The notes below the pieces were generated by a model, which searched no databases, had not been told where the DNA came from, and saw only the letters and a program-made list of their open reading frames with translations. Below are positions 34,504-41,528 of a stretch of DNA of 64,000 bases, in pieces. The translations under genes and the position numbers were made by a program. Numbering within the stretch: position 1 is the stretch's first letter; every line of letters starts with the position of its first letter. The DNA is from a virus. The stretch lies in IMG/VR virus record IMGVR_UViG_3300031746_000004, positions 41,285 to 105,284 of that record, one strand, 5' to 3'.

Positions 34504-35602
34504 TTATTCCTCCTATTTTTAATTTATTAATTAAAGGCAAGCATAAAAAAGATGTAATCGCACTAATACATATTAATATTTTTAATCCTACTAAAGGCAG
34601 TAATAACGCACCGCTAAAACTAGATGCAGTTCCTGCACTTAAATTATTTATTCCGCAAAGTAAAGCAAATGTAGTTGCTTCCAATCCATCAATTGAAGAT
34701 TTAGCCATCCAATCCATAACAATAAGAAAAATAAACATACCTATAATACTATAAAAGAAGGTGTAAATTATTGCACTTATCGGTGTAAAATAAAGATAAG
34801 ATAAAGTTGTAATTGCACCTAACCAGACAGAAATATGTAACCATTTTTTTATGTTGATTTTTTGACTTAATTTCCAATAAAATAATGCTCCTAAAATAGA
34901 AACTCCAGAAGCAACTGCTTCTAAAACTCCCATAAATTGAAAAGACCATTTAAATTTATCTCGCATAATGTAGGAAAGAGGAGTTCCAAACGAAGGAGAA
35001 TACTTATAAAGAAATAAAAATAAACATCCCCATAAAAAGGATTTATTTTTAAAAATTTGTTTATAAGATTTAAGTTTATCTAATAATTTAATTTTATTTA
35101 TTTTATAAAATCGAGGGCAATCATCATAATAAGGCATTTCGCAAGTTTTATAGAGTTTGCAATTTTTGCAATAGGTTTTTCCTGTTCCTTTTTCTTCTTC
35201 TTTATAAAAATAAAGTGGTATAAACATTAATAAATAAAAAGGTATAATTAATAAAAATCCTATTTTATAATTAAAATGGTCTGCTAAATAACCACCTAAA
35301 AGTCCTGTAATTACTGTTGCTATTGTAATAAAAATCCATTGTATACTTTGTATTTTACCTGTAATATTATATTTTTTTCCTTCTATACACATAGTTCCGT
35401 CAACTGCTACATCTCTAATTGCAGCGTTAGTAGAATTAATAAACATCATTGTTATTAGCATAACTAAAGGCAAAGACCATAAACCTAAGATTAATACAAT
35501 AAGAATATCTATTATTATAGATATTGTTATCCAGATTTTTCTTGATAGAAATTTCTTAGTAAAACAAATATCTATATCATAATTAAATAAATTAATAATC
35601 AT
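34496..35602 (-). CDS. MFS/BT1-like transporter, C-terminal fragment
   Basis: This 368-residue integral membrane protein has about ten membrane segments. It matches the later part of BT1 (folate-biopterin) or related MFS transporters: STNAAIRDVAVDGTM, ITGKIQSIQWIFITIATVIT, GGYLADHF. A Cys cluster (CKNCKLYKTCEMPYYDDC) sits in the central loop. The missing first segments are encoded at 36332-36586, beyond the HNH gene, so the transporter appears split. Its start lies within the end of the HNH gene. Substrate and activity of the split form are unknown. Confidence 0.7.
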   Translation of the reverse strand: MIINLFNYDIDICFTKKFLSRKIWITISIIIDILIVLILGLWSLPLVMLITMMFINSTNAAIRDVAVDGTMCIEGKKYNITGKIQSIQWIFITIATVITGLLGGYLADHFNYKIGFLLIIPFYLLMFIPLYFYKEEEKGTGKTYCKNCKLYKTCEMPYYDDCPRFYKINKIKLLDKLKSYKQIFKNKSFLWGCLFLFLYKYSPSFGTPLSYIMRDKFKWSFQFMGVLEAVASGVSILGALFYWKLSQKINIKKWLHISVWLGAITTLSYLYFTPISAIIYTFFYSIIGMFIFLIVMDWMAKSSIDGLEATTFALLCGINNLSAGTASSFSGALLLPLVGLKILICISAITSFLCLPLINKLKIGGINE

Positions 35603-36342
35603 TGATTACCTCTCATATATCTGAAGTAAGCATACCAGTAATCTCGATTTGAGTTTGCTTTTAAATTGCATTTTAAACAAAGAGTTATTAAATTATTTTC
35701 TTTACAATTGTATTTATTATAATCTATATGATGTATACCTAGTTTTCTTTTTATTTGCGTTAATTCTTGTTCTTGAGATTTGTTACAGTTTTGACACTTA
35801 TAATTATCTCTATCTCTAATATATTCTTTCAAATTTTCATTAAATTCTAGAGGATAGGGAAGATTTCCAAGTCCATGTTTGTAATTAGGATTATTTTTAT
35901 CTTTATATAGTATTGATTTGAACATATAACTACATTTCATACATCTTGTATTTTGATAAGAAATTCGTTTGCCACAATCAAAACATTTTTTGTTTTCTAA
36001 AGTTCTTCCATCTTTATAAGCTGGATTGTTTTTACCTTTGAATAGTATTTTCATTCGTATAGAATAACATTTTTTGCATCTTATTGTTTTATAATGATGA
36101 ATTTCCTTATTACAATCAATACAATAATGTTTTTTTAAACTTATTCCCTCTTTATAATTCGGATGATTTTTAGGATTTTTTAATCTTTTTTTCATAAGTT
36201 TAGAAATTAATTTTTTAAATTTAATAGATTTATGTTTATTTTTTATATATTTATTTACTATAAATCTATTACGACAAATAATACATCTTTTAGAATATTT
36301 TGAAATTTTGATTCCACAATCTATACAAAAGTTATTTTTCAT
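35599..36342 (-). CDS. HNH homing endonuclease splitting the transporter gene
   Basis: Three zinc modules (FCIDCGIKI, YCIDCNKEI, KCFDCGKRI, each with a second CxxC) and linkers NHPNYKEG, NNPAYKDGR and NNPNYKHG lead into an HNH core (CQNCNKSQ, GIHHIDYNKYNCKENNL, CLKCNLKANSNRDYW). It begins inside the end of the transporter N-terminal ORF and ends in codons AGA GGT AAT CAA with an AGAGG site for the transporter C-terminal ORF, whose ATG overlaps the stop. There is no room for a group I intron around it. Confidence 0.88.
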   Translation of the reverse strand: MKNNFCIDCGIKISKYSKRCIICRNRFIVNKYIKNKHKSIKFKKLISKLMKKRLKNPKNHPNYKEGISLKKHYCIDCNKEIHHYKTIRCKKCYSIRMKILFKGKNNPAYKDGRTLENKKCFDCGKRISYQNTRCMKCSYMFKSILYKDKNNPNYKHGLGNLPYPLEFNENLKEYIRDRDNYKCQNCNKSQEQELTQIKRKLGIHHIDYNKYNCKENNLITLCLKCNLKANSNRDYWYAYFRYMRGNQ

Positions 36343-36586
36343 GCTTTTTTATAGTAATTTTTAATATAGGAAACCCCAAATCTATCATAATTCCCCACAA
36401 AATTTTGGGAATCCACGCTAACCCTACAATAGAATTTATCATCATTATCTTTTCGGGAGAATATAACAATACTTCTTTAAAGTATTTAAAAATAGATAAG
36501 GACGGCAAAGATGAAAATCCTTGCAAATAATAACAAATAGCCGACAAGGTATAAATCCAAAAAATTTTAGAAGTTTTTTTATTCAT
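36332..36586 (-). CDS. MFS/BT1-like transporter, N-terminal fragment
   Basis: This 84-residue ORF has two membrane segments and reads like the start of a BT1 transporter: YYLQGFSSLPSLSIFKYFKE, then VGLAWIPKILWGIMID, corresponding to the typical QG..L...LKD...LPW.IKP..G..SD pattern. It ends in a basic tail and a stop inside the HNH gene. The remainder of the transporter is encoded at 34496-35602. The two parts may assemble as a split transporter or be inactive. Confidence 0.68.
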   Translation of the reverse strand: MNKKTSKIFWIYTLSAICYYLQGFSSLPSLSIFKYFKEVLLYSPEKIMMINSIVGLAWIPKILWGIMIDLGFPILKITIKKHEK

Positions 36587-37152
36587 TATAATATTTTATC
36601 TATTATTCCTCTTAATAAACATTCTTCAGGAGATAACCATAATTCTCCATTACGTAAAGTTTGCAATTCTTGTTCCGAAAGTTTAGTATAAATTTTTAAA
36701 TGATTTTCAATCATTTGCCATTCTTTTTTAATAAATTCTGCTCTAAATTCTACCTTACCAGAATAATCTTCGCTAATTCCTCCCCGCATATCATGACCCA
36801 TCCAAAAGGTATTTTTAGTCATATAACGTTGTTTTCCTATAATAGAGATTAATCCTGCCATTGAGCAGGCTTCTCCGTAAATAATAGTATATACAGAACT
36901 TTTTATTAATTTAATAGTATTAATTAAAGAAAATCCATCGCAAACAGTTCCACCTGGACTGTTTATATATAAACGAATAGGTTTATGACTAAGTGCATCC
37001 AAAACAAAAATATCTTTTACTATTTTAGAAATATTTTCTGATTTAACATCTCCTACTAAAAATAAAGCACGATGTTTTAATAAAATATCATCTACTTCTA
37101 ATTTTTTATTTATATCTAATTTTTGAGGAACTATAGGTTTTTTATTTTTCAT
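36586..37152 (-). CDS. ClpP-like serine protease (paralogue 2)
   Basis: The 188-residue ClpP-fold protein has YINSPGGTVCDGFSLINTIK, nucleophile Ser98 in YGEACSMAG and His120 in FWMGHDMRGG. The usual catalytic Asp position reads RNGELWLSPEEC with Glu170. The GEACSMA core and the LRNG-x-LWL segment are shared with paralogue 1, so they are duplicates or partners. It is translated from a GGAG site provided by the tiny HNH remnant upstream. Confidence 0.82.
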   Translation of the reverse strand: MKNKKPIVPQKLDINKKLEVDDILLKHRALFLVGDVKSENISKIVKDIFVLDALSHKPIRLYINSPGGTVCDGFSLINTIKLIKSSVYTIIYGEACSMAGLISIIGKQRYMTKNTFWMGHDMRGGISEDYSGKVEFRAEFIKKEWQMIENHLKIYTKLSEQELQTLRNGELWLSPEECLLRGIIDKIL

Positions 37153-37161
37153 TTTATTCTC

Positions 37162-37242
37162 CTATTTTAATTTTAAATTACATTTTTTACAAGAAGTGAT
37201 TAAATTGGTTTTTCTACAATCTATACAGTAATATTTTTTCAT
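37162..37242 (-). pseudogene. 26-codon remnant of a zinc-module HNH homing gene
   Basis: ATG at 37242 overlaps the previous stop (ATGA). The mini-ORF starts KKYYCIDCRK, the first zinc module, and jumps directly to NLITSCKKCNLK, the last HNH segment, so nearly everything between has been deleted. It ends TAG GAG AATAAAATG, giving ClpP paralogue 2 its ribosome binding site. Start, stop and 3' signal are intact, but no nuclease can be made. Confidence 0.8.
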
Positions 37243-37766
37243 ATTTGAATAATTAAGATAGATAGAAGGACAATTAATCCCCAAACTATAGTTTCGACCC
37301 AATTTAGTGTTTTACCAAATAATTTATAACTTCCAAAATTTCTCCAACTCATTAAAGCATTTATCATACAAATACCTAAACTACATAAGATGTATACTAA
37401 CCAATTTTTCTTTAAAATAGGAATTGAAATCAAAGATAGGGCAATTAACACTCCTATCGTTCCTCTCGTAAATACATTAGCTAAACTTTCATTATGATTG
37501 AATAAGTTATAAAAGAAAGCACCCAATTTACTTCCTTTATCATCTTCACAAGGAATTCCATAACCCATAGAAATAGGTATTGACATTAATATTATAGTTA
37601 TAATTAATAAACTTTCTGTAGAAGAATAAGCTAAAGAAGTAATTAATCCAGGAATTAATATTCTTCTATATAATTTAGAAGAATTATCGGCTCCTCCCAA
37701 TGCTCCTAAGAAACCACCCAATAAAGGTAAAGCACAAGTTATTATTTTATTTATTATTTTTTTCAT
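37239..37766 (-). CDS. Integral membrane protein of unknown family
   Basis: The 175-residue protein has about five membrane segments and a cytoplasmic or loop motif GGADNSSKLYRRILIPGLIT near its N-terminus, followed by MGYGIPCEDDKGSKLGAFF. The conserved-looking polar motifs suggest a specific function, but I cannot name it. It lies between the M50 protease and ClpP genes and is coupled to the first by an ATGA overlap. Confidence 0.62.
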   Translation of the reverse strand: MKKIINKIITCALPLLGGFLGALGGADNSSKLYRRILIPGLITSLAYSSTESLLIITIILMSIPISMGYGIPCEDDKGSKLGAFFYNLFNHNESLANVFTRGTIGVLIALSLISIPILKKNWLVYILCSLGICMINALMSWRNFGSYKLFGKTLNWVETIVWGLIVLLSILIIQI

Positions 37767-38371
37767 TTAATAGAACTCCAATATAATTGGAATAAATTAT
37801 TTATCATTGGAATACCCTTTATAACAAACCAGGGGAGTATAATAATATTTAAAATAGTAAATATTCTTATAAATATAGTAATTAATTTTTTTAATATAAT
37901 AATACTTTTCTTTTTTCCTATAAATTTTTCTAGCAAGACTAATATAGGATAACTTCCATCCAATCCAGGAACTGGAATTAAATTACTCATTCCTGCTAAC
38001 AAATTAAAAAATCCTATATACCACAAATAATAATTATTTATTTTTAAACTTAATAAACACATTAAAATACCAAAAATAATATTCACAAGGCATCCTGAAA
38101 TTGCTATTAAAAGTTTTTTATAATATCTTAAATTCATAAAAGCAGTAGGACTTTTAGAAAAATCTAATTCTCCTTCTAATTCGCAATAACCGCCTAATAA
38201 GAAAGGAGTAATTTTATATATTGTTTTATTTATTTTTATTTCAAATCCAAATTTTCCAAAACCAAGACTATATTTAATAACTTTACATTTACATAATTTA
38301 GCAGTTATAAGATGAGCTGTCTCGTGTATACATATTAAGGCAATCAATGAAATTAGAAATAGTAATATCAT
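37763..38371 (-). CDS. M50 site-2-type intramembrane metalloprotease
   Basis: This 202-residue polytopic protein carries both zinc-binding motifs of the family: HETAH (residues 16-20) in the first membrane segment and NLIPVPGLDGSYP (130-142) in a later one. The layout resembles compact SpoIVFB or archaeal S2P members without a PDZ domain. Such enzymes cut membrane-bound regulators such as anti-sigma factors. In a phage it could act on a host signalling protein or a phage membrane protein. Its ATG follows an HNH remnant whose last codons give the GGAG site. Confidence 0.85.
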   Translation of the reverse strand: MILLFLISLIALICIHETAHLITAKLCKCKVIKYSLGFGKFGFEIKINKTIYKITPFLLGGYCELEGELDFSKSPTAFMNLRYYKKLLIAISGCLVNIIFGILMCLLSLKINNYYLWYIGFFNLLAGMSNLIPVPGLDGSYPILVLLEKFIGKKKSIIILKKLITIFIRIFTILNIIILPWFVIKGIPMINNLFQLYWSSIK

Positions 38372-38533
38372 CTAGTTCTCCATTAAATATCTAAAATAAG
38401 CAAACCAATAATCACGATTTATGTTTACTTTCAAATTGCATCCACGACAACTAGTAATTAAATTATCTTCTTTATTATTTTGTTTATTATAATTAATATG
38501 ATGTACTGTTTTATTTCTTTTAAATTTATTCAT
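38372..38533 (-). pseudogene. Remnant of an HNH homing gene (53 codons)
   Basis: The mini-ORF starts one base after the deformylase stop and encodes only the second half of an HNH domain: VHHINYNKQNNKEDNLITSC, RGCNLKVNINRDYWFAYF and YLMEN. The first CxxC of the finger and all N-terminal modules are gone. Its last codons ATG GAG AAC TAG give the site for the M50 gene, whose ATG follows directly. It matches the C-terminus of the intact gene at 44364. Confidence 0.8.
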
Positions 38534-38534
38534 T

Positions 38535-39179
38535 TTATTTGCGATAATTAACATCTCTATATCGGCGGTCGAATAAGACGATTCCTGATTGATGGTCGCA
38601 CTCATGTTGTATTGCAAGTGCTTCTAAATCTTGTGAACAAGAAGTAAGTTCTTTAAAATTCTCATCTAAATATGTAATAGTAATATAGGTATATCTTTTT
38701 GTTGTTACGGAAATTCCAGGAAAACTTAAACATTGCTCATTTTGTACTTTTAAAGGTGTTGATTTTTCTATTATTTTAGCATTGATTAAAATATATTCGT
38801 TAAATTGCATTTCTTTATTTTTATTTATAAATTTAGGTATTTTTATATAAGAAATTGCTTTACTATATCCTATTTGATTTGCAGTTAATCCTAATCCACC
38901 TATTCGATTTAAAGTTTCTTTTAAATCTTTAATAATTTCTTTAACGTCTTCCTTTTTTTCTACTTGCAAACAAGGTTTACGTAATTCGTTTATATCGGTA
39001 ATTATCTGCCTTCCTTTGGAGATTTCTTCCTTATCAAAAATAGGTTTATAATTTTTATCTAGCATAGATTTTAATGCTTCTCTTTCAGAAAGAGTAAGAT
39101 AACCTTTTTCCATTCTTATTTTTTGCTCTAAAATATAAGTATCAAATTCTAAGGGGTTTCTAAATAAAGTTTTAAGCAT
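38535..39179 (-). CDS. Peptide deformylase-like protein
   Basis: All three deformylase motifs are present: GGLGLTANQIG (residues 94-104), EQCLSFPG (148-155, with Gln in place of the usual Gly) and QHECDHQSG (191-199, metal-binding HExxH). The protein is 214 residues with an extra N-terminal segment of about 60 residues. It removes formyl from N-terminal Met of new proteins. Phage deformylases are known in cyanophages and vibriophages. Confidence 0.85.
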   Translation of the reverse strand: MLKTLFRNPLEFDTYILEQKIRMEKGYLTLSEREALKSMLDKNYKPIFDKEEISKGRQIITDINELRKPCLQVEKKEDVKEIIKDLKETLNRIGGLGLTANQIGYSKAISYIKIPKFINKNKEMQFNEYILINAKIIEKSTPLKVQNEQCLSFPGISVTTKRYTYITITYLDENFKELTSCSQDLEALAIQHECDHQSGIVLFDRRYRDVNYRK

Positions 39180-39671
39180 TCATTTCTCCTTTACTTTAAT
39201 TATCTTATTTATTCCTTCTTTTTTGGTAGGTTCTTCATATAAATCGTTAAACTTATCCCAAATAGATTCCCATAATTTTTTACTCCCCTGTTGGTGAGAA
39301 TTCTTCATTCTTCTATCTACACAAATTTTTTTAGATAATCGAGGCATTTCAATAACAGTAACCGAATAATTATATTCTTTGGCTAATTTAATATATCTTT
39401 CTCTTAATTTTTTGTAAACTCCTACTCCATCTATAATAATATTTTCTTGTAATTTCATAAAATTTACGATAATATTTAATTCTGATTTCCATATAGCTGA
39501 TTCTAATTTCGCATCGAATCTGTATTTTCCAGCTCCTATCATATATCTCAAATCATCTCTAGAAATATTTATATGAGAAAAACCTTTAAGAATAATTTTT
39601 TTTATCAAAGTAGATTTCCCCGAACCTATATTACCTACTAGTATAACTATTTCTGGTTTTTTATTTTTCAT
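39180..39671 (-). CDS. P-loop kinase (polynucleotide kinase-like)
   Basis: I place the start at the ATG overlapping the upstream stop (TAATG); the frame extends further upstream but without support. The 163-residue protein begins KPEIVILVGNIGSGKSTLIK (Walker A), then SRDDLRYMIG, IIDGVGVYKKLRERYI and IEMPRLSKKICVDRRMKN, the order seen in AAA_33 or T4 Pnk kinase domains. With the RNA ligase at 45406 it could form an RNA repair pair. The nucleotide substrate is unproven. Confidence 0.78.
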   Translation of the reverse strand: MKNKKPEIVILVGNIGSGKSTLIKKIILKGFSHINISRDDLRYMIGAGKYRFDAKLESAIWKSELNIIVNFMKLQENIIIDGVGVYKKLRERYIKLAKEYNYSVTVIEMPRLSKKICVDRRMKNSHQQGSKKLWESIWDKFNDLYEEPTKKEGINKIIKVKEK

Positions 39672-40105
39672 TATTTTTTTCCTAATAAAAGAGCAGTTGT
39701 ACCTATAATCATACCCCACCAATAAGTATAGGGCAATCCTAAGAACCATCTAAGATGCCATTCGATTTGTTGTTTACGAAATCTTCTCCAAGTGTAATGA
39801 GGATTAAACATAAACCATAAAGCATCTTCTATGACAAAAAACCAAGATACTAATCCTAAAATTTTTAATTCTGTTTTTAGATTACCTAATTCATTAATAA
39901 AAGCACCATGAAATACTGTAATAAATAAAAGTAATAAATATAAATGATAACCAGTTAATGGTTTTCCTCCTAATAAAGTTCTAAATAAAACGTTAATACG
40001 AAACGTAGGAAGTTGTTTAGCCCATCCATTTCTTCCTTCTACCTGTATTTCCCACAAAGCAGTTATAATAGCTAAGATTAATGTAAAGATATAATATTTA
40101 ATCAT
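39671..40105 (-). CDS. Integral membrane protein, unknown
   Basis: The 144-residue protein has about four membrane segments with conserved-looking polar parts: EGRNGWAKQLPTFRINV, KPLTGYHLYLL and FFVIEDALWFMFNPHYTWRR, then EWHLRWFLGLPYTYWWGM. The pattern of E, D, N, P and H residues suggests an enzyme or binding site in the membrane. No known family is recognised. Coupled to the neighbours by ATGA and TAATG overlaps. Confidence 0.6.
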   Translation of the reverse strand: MIKYYIFTLILAIITALWEIQVEGRNGWAKQLPTFRINVLFRTLLGGKPLTGYHLYLLLLFITVFHGAFINELGNLKTELKILGLVSWFFVIEDALWFMFNPHYTWRRFRKQQIEWHLRWFLGLPYTYWWGMIIGTTALLLGKK

Positions 40106-40680
40106 TCTTTTTCCTCGAATAGATTATTACAATTTAAACATTTAGCTTCCAAATAAGTAGCACACCTAATTGTAGTACATCCACAAGAATATTTTTTCAT
40201 CTTTGTAGGAGCAATTATTGTAAAATGAGTTTTTCTGTATAGTTTAAACGTAACTTCATTAGGTTTAATTTTTTCTATGATTTTCTTTAAATTATCAGAT
40301 AAAGAAGTTAATCCCCATCCATGTCTTCCGTCTTTTTCTACGTTTAAACCGTAAATTTCTGCTCTTTCTTTAAATGCTTTATTGTGATATTGTTGTGAAT
40401 TACAATCTTCAATCTTATCACAAGTATTAGAATAATGTACCATTTCATGAACTAAAGTTTCGATAGGATTATTATTTAATTCTTCTGCACAAATATTAAT
40501 TTCACTAATAGTTTGTTTACCTCGTTCCCATTTATTTTCCCAATGCCAACCAAGAACTTTTTGTCTACCTTTGGATTGAATGGTAATAATAGGTCTAGGA
40601 TATTTTAATTTAAATTCAATAGCTAGAGCATCATAGATTCTTTCTAATTCTTTAATGACTGGTATAATTGAATTATTCAT
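40102..40680 (-). CDS. SprT-like zinc metalloprotease
   Basis: The 192-residue protein has an HExxH motif at 78-82 in ETLVHEMVHYSNTC, a third His in QQYHNKAFKERAEIYG, and a C-terminal zinc ribbon (YSCGCTTIRC, KCLNCNNLF). This is the SprT/Spartan arrangement. Relatives cut protein-DNA crosslinks, so a role in DNA repair or replication is likely. It overlaps the neighbouring genes on both sides. Confidence 0.82.
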   Translation of the reverse strand: MNNSIIPVIKELERIYDALAIEFKLKYPRPIITIQSKGRQKVLGWHWENKWERGKQTISEINICAEELNNNPIETLVHEMVHYSNTCDKIEDCNSQQYHNKAFKERAEIYGLNVEKDGRHGWGLTSLSDNLKKIIEKIKPNEVTFKLYRKTHFTIIAPTKMKKYSCGCTTIRCATYLEAKCLNCNNLFEEKE

Positions 40681-40870
40681 TTTTCTTTTTATAAGTAGGA
40701 AATATACTGGGGAATTTTTTTCGTGCTATTCTCAATGCGATTAATCCCTGACATTTATGAATAGCTTCTGCAAATTCTTCTTTTTCAGAAGGATGTTGTT
40801 CTTCCAATTTAACAAAAGAATTATATGATTTAGTTAAATAATCCAATACTTGTTTTTCTAATTTAGTCAA
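40673..40870 (-). CDS. Small helical protein with TTG start
   Basis: This 65-residue charged helical protein (TKLEKQVLDYLTKSYNSFVK, KCQGLIALRIARKKF) starts at a TTG in the end of the endonuclease gene upstream. An AAAGGAG sequence in that gene's codons lies nine bases before it. No ATG is available at the right place. The function is unknown. Confidence 0.6.
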   Translation of the reverse strand: MTKLEKQVLDYLTKSYNSFVKLEEQHPSEKEEFAEAIHKCQGLIALRIARKKFPSIFPTYKKKNE

Positions 40871-41528
40871 CTTTACTTACTCCCTTTTCTCTAATTACAA
40901 TAAATTGTTTTATTCCTTCTAAATAATTAATATCAATTATTACTTTAAGAATAACATTTGGAAATAATTTTTTGAATAATTTGTATTTTTTCCTAGCATC
41001 ATCTCTCCAATATCCTTTGATTTCAATATAAATATTACTTTTTGGAAGATAAAAGTCTGGAGTATAAGTAGTATCTTTCAAATCAAATTCTTTGGGTTCA
41101 TAAATGTATTCAATATTATGTCTATCTAACCATTTGGCAAACTTAATTTCCCAACTACTTCTCATCCAAATGTGATTATAATAACCTCCTAAATAACTAT
41201 TATTTTTAGATTGACATCCTTTTCCAAAATTTGGATTTGCCCTTCCCTTTAATTTATGATTGTCATAATTGGGATTTTCTTTACCTTTCATAGTTTTTAA
41301 ATAACAACTTTTACATTGTTTAGCATAAAAACTCATTTTATTACCACATTTACAATAAAACTTTCTACCATGCTTGTATAAAGGATTTAACTTTCCTTTT
41401 TTACCAAACATAGGATTGTGTTTACCTTTATTAGCACAAGACATACATCTAACAGAATAACAAGTTATTCTTCTATGGCATTTTATACAATAATTCTTTT
41501 TTAATGTAATTCCGTTTTTATAATTCAT
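40863..41528 (-). CDS. Zinc-module homing endonuclease with PD-(D/E)XK-like nuclease
   Basis: N-terminal modules (YCIKCHRRI, RCMSC, FYCKCGNKM, CKSC) and linkers NPMFGKKG, NPLYKHGR, NPNYDNHK and NPNFGKG precede a different nuclease core: SSWEIKFAKWLDRHNIEYIY, TYTPDFYLPKS and IYIEIKGYWRDDARKKY. That gives E, PD and ExK in PD-(D/E)XK order. The same DNA-binding modules are therefore joined to an unrelated catalytic fold. It overlaps the gp46-like stop (ATGA), and its end supplies the site and TTG start of the next gene. Confidence 0.82.
   Translation of the reverse strand: MNYKNGITLKKNYCIKCHRRITCYSVRCMSCANKGKHNPMFGKKGKLNPLYKHGRKFYCKCGNKMSFYAKQCKSCYLKTMKGKENPNYDNHKLKGRANPNFGKGCQSKNNSYLGGYYNHIWMRSSWEIKFAKWLDRHNIEYIYEPKEFDLKDTTYTPDFYLPKSNIYIEIKGYWRDDARKKYKLFKKLFPNVILKVIIDINYLEGIKQFIVIREKGVSKVD

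Noticed and set aside
35599-36400. Group I intron carrying the HNH gene in the transporter
   Set aside because: The HNH ORF overlaps both transporter ORFs by a few bases, leaving no room for an intron core of about 200 bases.
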